Shown piece by piece: positions 41,734-51,245 of a stretch of 64,000 nt of DNA. The notes beneath the pieces are model-generated. The model did no database searches and had not been told where the DNA came from. It worked only from the letters and a program-made list of their open reading frames with translations. The first letter of the stretch is position 1, and the number at the start of each line of letters is the position of its first letter. Origin of the DNA: an uncultured Christensenella sp. Lineage in GTDB: Bacteria; Bacillota; Clostridia; Christensenellales; Borkfalkiaceae. Position numbers and translations under genes: made by a program. Location: the NCBI GenBank assembly GCA_910578195.1, contig CAJTOY010000003.1, positions 62,001 to 126,000 on the forward strand. Direction: 5' to 3'.

Positions 41734-41748
41734 AATCGGCGAAAAGGC

Positions 41749-41777
41749 TTGAATTTGCGGCAAACCTATGCTATAAT
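41749..41777 (+). promoter_or_regulatory. Promoter of the large surface protein
   Basis: TTGAAT (41749-41754), 17 bp, TATAAT (41772-41777). A leader of about 14 bases follows, with AGGTG as ribosome site before ATG 41798. Confidence 0.75.
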
Positions 41778-41822
41778 TTAGCAAATAGGTGTATATTATG
41801 TTGAATAATAAGAAAAAAAATA

Positions 41823-41832
41823 GGGGGGGGGG
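41823..41832 (+). repeat. G10 tract after the surface protein start codon
   Basis: Ten consecutive G lie 22 bases after ATG 41798, with eight A just before (41813-41820). With ten G the frame from ATG 41798 stops at 41849. With eleven or eight G it runs without a stop into the frame of the surface protein. This is the layout of a slipped-strand ON/OFF switch, though homopolymer sequencing error is possible. Confidence 0.7.
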
Positions 41833-41859
41833 TACTCCACTAATAGCATAAGCCGTAGC

Positions 41860-44800
41860 ATGCGCATACGGCTGTCTTTAATACTGACCTTTTTATGTAC
41901 GGCACTATTATGCTGTACTTTTTTATTTTCCGCAAACGCCGTTGCGGCTGTAAAGCCGAACGATGTTGAAGCTGGTACGGCAATAAAATATTCTGTCACA
42001 AAGGATTCGGATAATAAACCCATAACAAAACTATACAGAAACCCGACTAATGCAGATAATTCAAAGAATTTCGGTTTTAATTACGGTATGCTCGACGATG
42101 CGGACGTAGTCAACCAAACAGTTTTAACCGGTGGAGGCACTGTCGGCGATGCTTCGTTTGCCCCCGAAACGAAAACGGCAACGTTAATTAAAAACAAAGA
42201 CCAAAGAAGCGGTTCGAGCGACTATTTCCATCAGGTTAACGGCTACGTTGCGTTCACTGCGGAAATAAAAGTTCCCGCATATACGGAATACAATGTTGAT
42301 TTCGATTATACGGTAATTGTTGACAAATGGGTAAGTAACAATAAAGGGACACTGAGTGTCGGTGTGCAATTATTTTATTTCGGTAATACATACGATAATC
42401 CCTCGGCAAAAGATATGTCGGAAACCTTGAATTTCAATTATGCCGAAAGCGGGGACGACCCCGCTTCACAAGCATTTATGTCTTTTGACAAGAATTACTC
42501 GACCGCTACGACACACGCACAGTACACAACAAATGCCGGAGCTAACGGAAGTACGCCTATACCTACAATAACAATGACCAACAACACCAATCAAGCTAAA
42601 ACGTATAATGCTTATTTTGGTTTTTACTCATACGGCGCTGCCGGTGAATCGCGTTATTGCTGGTTTACAAACACTTTAACAATGTCGGATACTATTACCG
42701 TGACGGCTATCGACGCGCCCGAAGTAGACAAAACCGAGGCGGACTTCAACGCAAACGGCAACGAATTTGTCTTTACATACGACAATAAATATGTGGATTA
42801 CACCGTAAGCTATAAGGACGTGGCGAACAGAGTAAGCGACATAACCGGCAGCGTCACAATCAACTCCGCGGACGGCAAGTGCACGCTGACCGACGCGGGC
42901 GTGTACACGTTCACGTTCAAAATAAAAGATAACTGCGGCGCGGTCTGGGACAGCGATACAAACGACCAGACCGACAAAACTATTACCGTAACCATAAAGC
43001 ATAAAACAGTTTCCGCGCCGAGCGGCACGATAGAAACCGAGTACAACGGCGAAAAGCAGTCGCTTGCCACCATCGACGACCCGCCAAGCTGGTACGACGG
43101 TACGGTGTTCGGAAACCCCGCAATCATTGCCATTGACGACGAGTTCACCGACGCAGGCGACCACGAGGTCGAGGTTACGATTATCTCGGGCGAATACTAC
43201 TGGAACGACTACGCAAGCAATCCCGCAGCGGCGCGAAAATACACCTTCAAAATCAAGAAGAAAAAGCTTGAAGTAAAGTTCACCGACAAGTACGGCTATT
43301 TAGTCGCCGAGTACGACGACAGTCAGCTTTACAACAACGACAAGGCGGACGGCAAAAAGCCCAAGCTTATTACAAAATACTCGAAAACGGGCTTGTTTGA
43401 CGGCGCGGTGGACAGTCCTACAAGCCTCGGCAAATGGTACGCCATTGCCGTAATCGAGAACGACTGCAACTACTACACCGAAGAAAAGCAGCAGTTCGAG
43501 GCGAGCAAGAAAAGCGTCGCCTATCCCGTGCTCAGCGCAAGCAGCAACCCCTCCGAGCAGTATAACGGAAGCAATCAGACCTTTGTGTTCGAGGGTTTCG
43601 ACGCTCAGCTTATGGACTACAAGGCGCCCGCGGGTGCGGTCAGCTTCGACGGCGTCACTTTGACCGCAAAGGACGCGGGCGATTACAAGATTGAATTCAC
43701 CTTAAAGGACAGTAACTTTTACGAGTGGTCGGGGGATACCGATTTATCGGTAACCGTCGACAGAAAGAATATCGTCATAACCGCGGACGATGACAACCTC
43801 TCCGACTGGTCAAAGGGCGAGGACGTGGAATTGAAGTTCCGCGTGACGGGCTTGGTCTCGGGCGACAGCGTAAAGCTGGACGCAAGCTATACAAAGGGCG
43901 GCTCGGGCGCGTCTAAAATCGCCGTCACCGACAACGGCGACGGCACGCACAGCGTGATAATCCCCAGAAGCTACGGCACGGGCGAATATGTGCTGACCGT
44001 CAAGGCGGCGGACGGCGAAAACTACGTCGAGCGCGCGGCGGCAACCCACAGCTTCAAAATTTCCGCCGAGGGGCTGGATTTAGGCGATAACGAAATCAAG
44101 TGGAAGCTTGGCGGCAAGACCTACACGGTCGCGGACTTAAAGGACGGCTTCCTCGAAATTGAGTACAGCGGCAAGGGCTTGACTCTGAGCGTGGACATAA
44201 GTTTAAGCGAAAGCGCGGCCGAGCTGGAAATAGAGAGTTACGGCGGCGACTACACCTCGGCGATAAACGTCGGCTCCTACACCGCGACGGTGCATATCGT
44301 TGCGGCTGACCCCAACCTTTACACATTCGACCGGACCTATACCTTAAATATAAAGATAGTGCCGAAGTCGCTCGACTTTGCCGACGCGGAGTGGGAATGG
44401 CAGTACGCGGGCGAGGGGGAGTGGAAGCCCCTCACCGACAGGAACATGCCGCCGTTCGACAACCGCGCGGTTGAAGTGAGAATTTCGGGCGAGTACTTTG
44501 CGGGGCTCGGGCTGGGCGAGGGCGATTATACGGTGGCTTACACCCATAACAGCAATCTCACCGAAAAGGGCGACAAGACGACCACCGCGCAGATAACGGT
44601 AAGCAACCGGAACTTTGCGGTCACCGCGGGCACGATAACCAAGGATTGGAAGATAACGGCGAAGTCGTTGGGATATGCGTGGACGGGTTCGCAGAACATT
44701 ACGGCGGGCGTGAACACGTTCGCGTTCCCCGCGATTGAGTTCAACGACGGCAACGACTATACGGGCTTTTTCGAGTACTTCTTCACCGTCGACGGCGAGG

Positions 44801-45963
44801 AGGGCGAGTTTACGAAAGAGGAGCTCGAAGCGTACATTGCCGAACACTGGTCGGAAACGACGGTAATCACGGGCAAGGTGCACGTCCGCCCGATTGACGG
44901 GCAAGAGGTGGAAATCGAGCCCGACAGCCACATTTTCACGACGGGCACGCCCAAAACTCCCCTCAACGTAACGATTAATTCGGAGGGCTCGGAATATGGA
45001 AACGTGAATTTCGTGTTCGAGGTGAAGCGCGGCGGCGCGGACGAAAGCGCGCGGACGGTTGTCACGATTTCTGACAAGACGTTTGCGGGCGACAGCGCCG
45101 AGCTTTACGAGTCCATAAGCAAACTGCCCGCGGGCGAGTACCGAATAAAAGTTTCTGTCACCGAGGACAGCGCGGACATGTACGTCGTAACGGGCGATTA
45201 CGATTACTTGCTTACGATTGCAAAGCGCAATGTTGCATTGCCCGCGTTGAAAGAAGGCATAACCTTTAAAGGCGAAACTATTTATTTCAAGGACTGCATA
45301 ACGGGCTTCGACGAGGAAATTATGTCGCTTGACGGCATTGACAACGGAACGGAGTGGCGGGAGAACGGCTACTACACGACAGTCCGCCTGACCGACCCCG
45401 ACAACTACGAGTTCGAGGGCGAGAACAAGTCCGAGTTCGAATATAACTGGCATATCGGCAAGTTTGTAATTACCGAGGATATGTGGGATATGAGCGGAAA
45501 GAAGGGCGCGGCGCTCAGTCTTCCAGACTGGGTGAAGGGCTTGCTCGCCGACCCCGCGCAGTTGAAGCTGGATTACAGATATTACATGGACGCGCACAGC
45601 GAAGCTATGGAAACGGTCGAGTTCGTGAAGGGCACGACGTACTACGTCGACGCGACGCTTACGGGCAGATTTGCGGACAGCTTCGAGTTCGAAAACGGTA
45701 TTAGCTTCGAGGGCGTGCAGACCTCGGCAAAGGCGCTTTATACCGTGCCCTTGGGCTCGGGCGCGGAGCAGTTCTTCGAGGACGCGTGGGGGTTCGTCAA
45801 GAAAAATTACTGGGTTGTCATAGTCGGTATTATCGACTTGATTCTGATTATCTTCGTTATCGTCAAGCTCGCGAAAGGGCGTAGCGACGACGAGGAGGAA
45901 GAGGAAGAAGAGGACGACGAAGAAGACGATGATGACGACGATGATGACGACGACGAAGATTAA
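41860..45963 (+). CDS. Large membrane-anchored surface protein, possibly phase-variable
   Basis: The open frame from 41860 gives 1367 residues. It has a signal sequence (LSLILTFLCTALLCC, then SANA), an extracellular region of Ig-like/MBG-like beta domains (YNGEKQS, YNGSNQTF and YSGKGLTL mark domain starts; tyrosine-rich N-terminal part), one membrane helix (WVVIVGIIDLILIIFVIVKL, about 1310-1330), and a cytoplasmic tail almost entirely Asp and Glu. ATG 41860 has no ribosome site. ATG 41798 does, but is out of frame because of the G10 tract. With one more G the product would gain 21 residues. I do not know its function; adhesion or sensing is inference. It interrupts the spoVT-yabM order. Confidence 0.82.
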   Translation: MRIRLSLILTFLCTALLCCTFLFSANAVAAVKPNDVEAGTAIKYSVTKDSDNKPITKLYRNPTNADNSKNFGFNYGMLDDADVVNQTVLTGGGTVGDASFAPETKTATLIKNKDQRSGSSDYFHQVNGYVAFTAEIKVPAYTEYNVDFDYTVIVDKWVSNNKGTLSVGVQLFYFGNTYDNPSAKDMSETLNFNYAESGDDPASQAFMSFDKNYSTATTHAQYTTNAGANGSTPIPTITMTNNTNQAKTYNAYFGFYSYGAAGESRYCWFTNTLTMSDTITVTAIDAPEVDKTEADFNANGNEFVFTYDNKYVDYTVSYKDVANRVSDITGSVTINSADGKCTLTDAGVYTFTFKIKDNCGAVWDSDTNDQTDKTITVTIKHKTVSAPSGTIETEYNGEKQSLATIDDPPSWYDGTVFGNPAIIAIDDEFTDAGDHEVEVTIISGEYYWNDYASNPAAARKYTFKIKKKKLEVKFTDKYGYLVAEYDDSQLYNNDKADGKKPKLITKYSKTGLFDGAVDSPTSLGKWYAIAVIENDCNYYTEEKQQFEASKKSVAYPVLSASSNPSEQYNGSNQTFVFEGFDAQLMDYKAPAGAVSFDGVTLTAKDAGDYKIEFTLKDSNFYEWSGDTDLSVTVDRKNIVITADDDNLSDWSKGEDVELKFRVTGLVSGDSVKLDASYTKGGSGASKIAVTDNGDGTHSVIIPRSYGTGEYVLTVKAADGENYVERAAATHSFKISAEGLDLGDNEIKWKLGGKTYTVADLKDGFLEIEYSGKGLTLSVDISLSESAAELEIESYGGDYTSAINVGSYTATVHIVAADPNLYTFDRTYTLNIKIVPKSLDFADAEWEWQYAGEGEWKPLTDRNMPPFDNRAVEVRISGEYFAGLGLGEGDYTVAYTHNSNLTEKGDKTTTAQITVSNRNFAVTAGTITKDWKITAKSLGYAWTGSQNITAGVNTFAFPAIEFNDGNDYTGFFEYFFTVDGEEGEFTKEELEAYIAEHWSETTVITGKVHVRPIDGQEVEIEPDSHIFTTGTPKTPLNVTINSEGSEYGNVNFVFEVKRGGADESARTVVTISDKTFAGDSAELYESISKLPAGEYRIKVSVTEDSADMYVVTGDYDYLLTIAKRNVALPALKEGITFKGETIYFKDCITGFDEEIMSLDGIDNGTEWRENGYYTTVRLTDPDNYEFEGENKSEFEYNWHIGKFVITEDMWDMSGKKGAALSLPDWVKGLLADPAQLKLDYRYYMDAHSEAMETVEFVKGTTYYVDATLTGRFADSFEFENGISFEGVQTSAKALYTVPLGSGAEQFFEDAWGFVKKNYWVVIVGIIDLILIIFVIVKLAKGRSDDEEEEEEEDDEEDDDDDDDDDDED

Positions 45964-45966
45964 TTT

Positions 45967-45998
45967 AACGGTCACCCGAAATTCGGGTGACCGTTTAT
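45967..45998 (+). terminator. Terminator of the large surface protein
   Basis: AACGGTCACCCGAA (45967-45980) pairs with TTCGGGTGACCGTT (45982-45995), followed by TATAA. The T-run is short. Confidence 0.75.
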
Positions 45999-46028
45999 AA
46001 TAATATACAAACTCCGCATACTACACAT

Positions 46029-47390
46029 ATGTTAAGTCAGAAGCAGTCGTTCATAAAGGGCGCGATTATAATTTCCCTCGGCGGGTTTATTTCGAAAATT
46101 TTAGGCGCGTTTTACCGCGTTCCGTTGACAAACTTCCTCGGCGGCGAGGGAATGGGGATTTATCAGATGGTTTACCCGCTGTATTGCATACTTCTGACCG
46201 TGTCCGCCTCGGGCATACCCACGGGAATTGCCCGCCTGATTTCCTCGGGCAGTAAGGGGGCGGAAAGGCAGGCGTTCCGCCTTTACGGCACGATAGGGGT
46301 CATTGGTACACTTTTAATGTACCTGCTTTCGGCGCCGCTCGCCTCCGTTCAGACCGAGCCCGCAATCCGCCTTTGCTGCGTTATGCTGTGCCCGTCGGTA
46401 TTTTTCGTGTCGGTGCTGTCGGTCGTGCGCGGATATTTTCAAGGGCGGGGGAACATGTACCCGACTGCAATCACCGAGGTTTCCGAACAGCTTATAAAGG
46501 TCGCGCTCGGGTGCGCGCTGGCATATGTTTTCCGCTCGGATTTGGAGCTTGCGGTGGCTTCGACGCTGTTCGCGGTCACGGTGAGCGAGGTGGTTTCGAC
46601 GATAATCGCGCTTTTCTGGTACTACAAAAAGCGGGGCAGGCAGCCCCTTTTTAAGGAGCGCGCCGCGCCGTATTCGGCGATTGTCAAGTACACCGTGCCG
46701 CTCACGCTGACGGCAATCGCCATGCCCGCAAGCCAGCTTGTGGAAAGCATTGTCGCCGTGCGACTTTTAAAGGGCGTTACAGACAACGCAACCGCACTGT
46801 ACGGCATTTTTTCGGGCTGCGCTGTGACGATAATCAACCTGCCCGTTTCGGTGACTTACGGGCTTGCGGCGGCAAGCGTGCCGCAAATTTCGCCCCTCGC
46901 CGAAAGGGGGGAAATGAACGCCGCGCGCGACAAGGCGTTTAAGTCGATTTTAATTACGTTTGCAATTTCTCTGCCCGCCGCCGTCGCGTTGTTTGTTTTC
47001 GCGCCGTTTGCGGTAAAGCTGATTTTTTCGTCCCTTCAAGCGGGAGAGAAGGAATTGCTTGTGGAAATGGTGCGGATAATGGCGGTAAACGCCGTCACTT
47101 TGTCGCTTGTGCAGACCTCGTCGGCGTGCTTAACCTCGCTCGGCAAGCCCGTTAAAAGCACGGTCACGCAGTGGACGACCGCGATAATGCGCGTTGCAAT
47201 CACCGCGGCGCTGATTAAATTTACAAGCCTTTCGATAAGCGGTGCGGCAATCTCCGCAAATTGCAGTTATTTGGTTGCGGCTTTAATCAATTTCTGGTAT
47301 ATTATCAGAGTAACGAAAAAAGGAGAACGCAATGAAAATAACGCTGATAGGATTGGGAGTACGCGAAGGCGACTTGACCAAAAGGGCTGA
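46029..47390 (+). CDS. yabM: Polysaccharide-transporter-family protein (SpoVB/YabM type)
   Basis: A 453-residue membrane protein of the MOP superfamily with about fourteen segments. It starts SFIKGAIIISLGGFISKILGAFYRVPLTNFLGGEGMGIYQMVYPLY, close to SpoVB and its paralogue YabM. These move lipid-linked sugars and act in spore cortex synthesis. The neighbours spoVT and yabN favour YabM, but SpoVB is equally compatible by sequence. I chose ATG 46029; a start at 45987 would begin in the terminator. CATACTAC, a sigma-E-like -10, ends 4 bases before the ATG with no ribosome site. It overlaps mazG by 59 bases. Confidence 0.85.
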   Translation: MLSQKQSFIKGAIIISLGGFISKILGAFYRVPLTNFLGGEGMGIYQMVYPLYCILLTVSASGIPTGIARLISSGSKGAERQAFRLYGTIGVIGTLLMYLLSAPLASVQTEPAIRLCCVMLCPSVFFVSVLSVVRGYFQGRGNMYPTAITEVSEQLIKVALGCALAYVFRSDLELAVASTLFAVTVSEVVSTIIALFWYYKKRGRQPLFKERAAPYSAIVKYTVPLTLTAIAMPASQLVESIVAVRLLKGVTDNATALYGIFSGCAVTIINLPVSVTYGLAAASVPQISPLAERGEMNAARDKAFKSILITFAISLPAAVALFVFAPFAVKLIFSSLQAGEKELLVEMVRIMAVNAVTLSLVQTSSACLTSLGKPVKSTVTQWTTAIMRVAITAALIKFTSLSISGAAISANCSYLVAALINFWYIIRVTKKGERNENNADRIGSTRRRLDQKG

Positions 47391-48729
47391 AACCGCACTT
47401 AAAAATTCAAAAAAGATTTTGGCGAGAACGTCGTTCGGAAGCTTGAAGGGCTTCGAAGTTCAGACCTTGGACAACCTGTTTTTGTCGAGCCGCAATTACG
47501 ACACGCTGAATAAAAAGCTTGCGGCGGCGGTTTTGGACGCGGCGAAAGAGTGCGACGTCTGCTACTGCGTCGACGGCGCGGTCTGCGAGGACGCGGCGTG
47601 CAGAATTATTTTAAAAAGGCATAAAAACGCCGAGATTATCGAGGGGATTTCCAAAAGCGCGTACGCGGCTTCGGTGGCGGGGCTTTCGCAGTATACGGCG
47701 GTTTCCGCGTACGATATAGGCGAGCTTAAAAGCTGCCGCGCGGCGGTCGTGTACGATATCGACAGCGAGCTTATCGCGGGCGACGTCAAGCAAATTTTAA
47801 CTAAATTTTTCGGTGAGGAGACCGAGTGCGTCTTTATCCGCGGCGAGGAAAAGCTTAAAATAAAGGTCTACGAAATCGACCGACAGAAAAATTACGGCAA
47901 CCAAAGCGCGGTCGCGGTCGAAGAGGGGGAATTTCTCAAAAAGGAACGCTACGACTATGCGGACGTGGAAACGCTTGTAAAGCTTTTGCGCGCGCCCGAC
48001 GGTTGCCCGTGGGACAGAGTGCAGACCAACGAAAGCATTAAAAGCAACGTTGTAGAGGAGGCTTACGAGCTCGCCGACGCAATCGAGCGCGGCGACGACG
48101 ACGGTATCGAGGAGGAGACGGGCGACGTGTTGCTGCAAGCGGCGTTCCACTCGGTGTTGAAGGAGGAGCAAGGGGTTTTCGACGGCGCGGACGCGATTAC
48201 CCGTCTTGTTAAAAAGCTGATATTCCGCCATTCGCACATTTTCGGCAAGGACAAGGCGAGCGACAGCGCCGAGGCGCTGGGCGTGTGGGAAAAGAACAAG
48301 ACGGTCGAAAAGGAGCAGAAAACGTATACCGACACGGTCGAGGCGGTGCCGAAGAATATGCCCGCGTGCATGCGCGCGCAAAAGGTAGGCAAGCGCGCGG
48401 CTAAGTGCGGCATGGATTTTCTTTCGCCCGTGTCGGCTTCCGAAAAGCTGAGCGAGGAAATAGCCGAGCTTTTGGAAGCGTGCGTTGCTGGGGATAAGGA
48501 CGCGATTTTCGACGAGGCCGGCGACGTATTGTATTCGGCGGTGAACGTGTGCCGCCTTGCGGGCGTCGACTGCGAAGAGGCGTTGAGACACGCGGTCGAC
48601 AAGTTCACGAAGCGGTTTAAAGAGTTTGAAAGGCTTGCCGTAAACAGCGGCGAGAGGATAGAGGATATGGACCCGTCGCGGTGGGATTATTACTGGGCGT
48701 TGGCGAAAAATGCAATTAAAAAGAATTAA
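47332..48729 (+). CDS. yabN: Tetrapyrrole methylase-like / MazG fusion protein
   Basis: A 465-residue protein in the YabN arrangement. Residues 1-210 resemble a degenerate tetrapyrrole methylase domain (MKITLIGLGVREGDLTKRAE). Residues 215-465 are a MazG nucleotide pyrophosphohydrolase with DGCPWDRVQT, EEAYELADAIE and EEETGDVLLQA, and a second EEIAELLEA...DEAGDVLYSAV copy. MazG domains hydrolyse NTPs, preventing use of abnormal nucleotides. The methylase glycine-rich motif is poorly conserved, so methyl transfer is doubtful. AAGGAG lies before the ATG inside yabM. It overlaps the next gene by 20 bases. Confidence 0.92.
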   Translation: MKITLIGLGVREGDLTKRAETALKNSKKILARTSFGSLKGFEVQTLDNLFLSSRNYDTLNKKLAAAVLDAAKECDVCYCVDGAVCEDAACRIILKRHKNAEIIEGISKSAYAASVAGLSQYTAVSAYDIGELKSCRAAVVYDIDSELIAGDVKQILTKFFGEETECVFIRGEEKLKIKVYEIDRQKNYGNQSAVAVEEGEFLKKERYDYADVETLVKLLRAPDGCPWDRVQTNESIKSNVVEEAYELADAIERGDDDGIEEETGDVLLQAAFHSVLKEEQGVFDGADAITRLVKKLIFRHSHIFGKDKASDSAEALGVWEKNKTVEKEQKTYTDTVEAVPKNMPACMRAQKVGKRAAKCGMDFLSPVSASEKLSEEIAELLEACVAGDKDAIFDEAGDVLYSAVNVCRLAGVDCEEALRHAVDKFTKRFKEFERLAVNSGERIEDMDPSRWDYYWALAKNAIKKN

Positions 48730-49657
48730 GATAGGTAATTTACATACCGAAAACAATGTTTTTCTCGCGCCGCTTGCGGGGTATACCAACGCGGTGTTCA
48801 GACAAATTTGCTTTGACCTCGGTGCGGGGCTGACGTTTACCGAAATGGTCAGCGCGAAAGGGCTTTGCTATAACAGCGAAAAAACGCGCGAGCTTTTGTC
48901 GGTAACTCCCGAATACGGCGGGATTAAGGCTTGCCAGATTTTCGGCTCAGACCCCGAAATTATGCGCCGCGCCGCCGAAAGCGAGGACTTGGCGCCATTC
49001 GATTTAATCGATATCAATATGGGCTGTCCCATGCCGAAGATTTACAATAACGGCGAGGGTAGCGCGCTTATGGGCAATCTTGCGCTCGCCGAAAGGGTGA
49101 TTTCGGCGGTGAAGAAAAGCGGCAAGGCGGTTTCGGTGAAGTTCCGTATAGGACTTACCGAGGACAAATTAATTTCGGCGGAGTTCGCGAAAATGTGCGA
49201 GGGGGCGGGCGCGGACTTAATCACCGTGCACGGCAGAACGCGCGACAAAATTTATGCGGGCGGTGTGAATTTCAAAGCGATTGCCGAAGCGAAAAACGCG
49301 GTTAAAATCCCCGTTATTGCTAACGGCGGAGTTTTTTGCAATGCGGACGCGGAAATTCTAATGGCGGAAACGGACGCGGACGGCGTTGCGGTTGCAAGGG
49401 GCGCGATGTACGCGCCGTGGATATTCGCGGAGATTGCGGGCAAGCCCTTGCCCGACAAAAAGGAGCTGTGTTTAAGCCAGCTCGACCAAACGCTAAAATA
49501 TTACGGCGAACGGTTCGCATGCGTGTTTATGCGCAAAATGATAGGCTTCTACTTAAAGGGCACGCCCAACGCGGTGCAGACCAAGGTGCGGCTTTTCAAG
49601 GCTTCGACAACCGCCGAAGTAAAGGAAATTTTGATAAACACAACGCCTTCCCTTTGA
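48710..49657 (+). CDS. dus: tRNA-dihydrouridine synthase
   Basis: Flavin-dependent reduction of uridine in the tRNA D-loop. The 315-residue TIM-barrel protein has VFLAPLAGYTNAVFR at the start, the catalytic-cysteine block INMGCPMPKIYNNGEGSALM at about residue 100, VSVKFRIG, TVHGRTRDKIYAG and IPVIANGGV. It is DusB-like. It starts inside mazG without its own clear ribosome site, so coupling is likely. The stop codon sits near the loop of the terminator. Confidence 0.93.
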   Translation: MQLKRIKIGNLHTENNVFLAPLAGYTNAVFRQICFDLGAGLTFTEMVSAKGLCYNSEKTRELLSVTPEYGGIKACQIFGSDPEIMRRAAESEDLAPFDLIDINMGCPMPKIYNNGEGSALMGNLALAERVISAVKKSGKAVSVKFRIGLTEDKLISAEFAKMCEGAGADLITVHGRTRDKIYAGGVNFKAIAEAKNAVKIPVIANGGVFCNADAEILMAETDADGVAVARGAMYAPWIFAEIAGKPLPDKKELCLSQLDQTLKYYGERFACVFMRKMIGFYLKGTPNAVQTKVRLFKASTTAEVKEILINTTPSL

Positions 49658-49676
49658 AGGGAAGGCGTTTTTTTAC
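49642..49676. terminator. Bidirectional terminator after dus
   Basis: AACGCCTTCCC (49642-49652) pairs with GGGAAGGCGTT (49659-49669), followed by a run of T. The dus stop TGA at 49655 lies in the loop region, and the convergent minus-strand gene ends at 49673. Confidence 0.88.
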
Positions 49677-50524
49677 TCGGTTATATCGGTGCCTTGAATT
49701 GTCAGATAATGAAAATCGGATTTGTTGTATGTATCAACGTTTTTGATTAAAAAGCTTAATTCGAATTTGCCGTCTACGCGGTGCAGTTCCGCCGCAATAA
49801 CCATTGACAAGGGGCTGTTTGGTTCGTCGGAATTGTCGGGATGGACGGGCATATCTTTGCCTTCTGTTATATTTGCGTTTTTGATAATCAGACGGCAATC
49901 TTCTTCGAAGATGATAATGATATCGCCGTCTTTTTCTTCCAAGCCCGTCAGTGCAATATTTTCATAATAGTCGATTTCAATCTTATCTTTTAAATAGCTT
50001 TCGGCTTCGGCAGTTTCGGCGTTGGCTTTGTTAATGGTGTCGTCAATAGTTTTGCGCAATTCCGCGCAATACGGGCGCAGCAGCTTTTTAACCTTTGCGC
50101 TTGCGTAACCTAAGGCAAATACGCGTATGTCCGCAATTTCGTTTAAAATGTATTGCGGAAGCTTGCTGTATACGGATATAAGTAAGTTCAAGCTTTCCTC
50201 GAACCTGCGTTCGCATAACTTTTCGTCAAAGGTGTAAACCTTTCTGTCCGGTTCTCCGATGTATATTCTGCAAGCTTCTCTGCATAATTCTTTGTATTTG
50301 CTTTTTGATTTTTTAAGGCGTTCGTCGACTTTTTTCATAAATTCGACGGGGTCGATGTACCAGTCGCAATGACTTTCGTTATGATGGAAAGTGGCGTAAC
50401 GCTCGTTATAAACCTCACGGTAAAAGCTTTCGTCTTTTTGCTCGGCGCGCTTCGATGTTTTAGCGCGCTCATTTGCTTCTGATAACAGAAACGTTGTGTA
50501 AAATTCTTTTGTGAAATACTTCAT
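49673..50524 (-). CDS. DUF4085-like hypothetical protein
   Basis: A 283-residue soluble, charged protein. The start MKYFTKEFYTTFLL recalls the DUF4085 family of Bacillota, whose members begin MKYFTKE; I am only moderately sure. The C-terminal half (from DIIIIFEEDCRLIIKNANITEG) reads as a beta-rich domain. I chose ATG 50524 because GGAAGGA lies 6 bases upstream; an ATG 15 bases earlier sits before that site. It is AT-richer than dus and starts an AT-rich islet. Function is unknown. Confidence 0.72.
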   Translation of the reverse strand: MKYFTKEFYTTFLLSEANERAKTSKRAEQKDESFYREVYNERYATFHHNESHCDWYIDPVEFMKKVDERLKKSKSKYKELCREACRIYIGEPDRKVYTFDEKLCERRFEESLNLLISVYSKLPQYILNEIADIRVFALGYASAKVKKLLRPYCAELRKTIDDTINKANAETAEAESYLKDKIEIDYYENIALTGLEEKDGDIIIIFEEDCRLIIKNANITEGKDMPVHPDNSDEPNSPLSMVIAAELHRVDGKFELSFLIKNVDTYNKSDFHYLTIQGTDITE

Positions 50525-50675
50525 GTTTTTTCCTTCCATTTTGTTTATTTTAAAACTATCAGTTAGATAGTTTTATTTTTGTTATTTATCAGTTTGTTTT
50601 AGGTAATAATATATTACTATTTGGGTATATTTATGTCTCACAATATGTAATAAAATATTCCCAAAAGGGAATAAA

Positions 50676-50988
50676 ATGAGTATTAACGATAAAATTAAAA
50701 ATGAAATGGATAGCCGCGGGTGGAGTGTTTATCAATTAGCCAAACGCTCGAAATTAAGTAAAACTGCCATTATGAGCTGGTTTTAAGGATATACCAACAA
50801 AGCCGAATTACAGTTCAATTAAAAAAGTTGCAAAAGCTTTTGGTATGTCTATTGAAGATTTAGTTTCAGAAAATAAAGAAATAGACAAACAAAAACAGCA
50901 AATGCTTGAATTATGGAATAGGCTTGAAATTGAAGAAAAAGAAAACGTAATAAATATTATTAAAACTATTTTAAGTCACAATAAATAA
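50676..50988 (+). pseudogene. Frameshifted XRE-family HTH regulator
   Basis: ATG 50676, after AAAGGGA, opens a Cro/C1 HTH (MSINDKIKNEM, WSVYQLAKRSKLSKTAIMSWF) that stops at 50784. The continuation is in another frame: KDIPTKPNYSSIKKVAKAFG, then MSIEDLVSENKEIDKQKQQM, and on to a stop at 50986-50988. Removing one T from the TTTT at 50781 joins the halves into a normal HTH protein of about 104 residues. It is either inactivated or affected by a base-call error. The next gene is another HTH gene 15 bases on. Confidence 0.8.
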
Positions 50989-51003
50989 TTTTTAGGTGAA
51001 TTT

Positions 51004-51243
51004 TTGAAGTTAAAAGATGCTATCGCAAACAGAGTAAAAGAGTTGTGCGACGAAAATGAATTGACCGTTCACGGTTTGAGTTTAAAAACGGGAGTAGCTA
51101 ATTCAACATTAGTTGATATTGTAAAAGCGAGGAACTCGTCAATTCAAATTAAATTTATTTATTCGATATGCGCCGGGCTGGGTATGAGTTTTACAGACTT
51201 TTTCAATTCCCCGTTATTTAATTTCGAAAATCTGGTTGATTAA
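51004..51243 (+). CDS. XRE-family HTH regulator
   Basis: A 79-residue single-domain helix-turn-helix protein (RVKELCDENELTVHGLSLKTGVANSTLVDI, then IKFIYSICAGLGMSFTDFFNS). The first codon is TTG at 51004, with AGGTGA 7 bases upstream. AT-rich. It is next to the frameshifted HTH gene and upstream of a structured minus-strand unit, which it might control. No palindromic operator was obvious. Confidence 0.8.
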   Translation: MKLKDAIANRVKELCDENELTVHGLSLKTGVANSTLVDIVKARNSSIQIKFIYSICAGLGMSFTDFFNSPLFNFENLVD

Positions 51244-51245
51244 GC

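Noticed and set aside
41842..41873. Third paired-palindrome leader at the surface protein gene (G-run plus AGCCGTA/TACGGCT)
   Set aside because: The second stem is real but lies in the coding part, and the G-run is not a palindrome, so the match to the malE and opp leaders is too weak.
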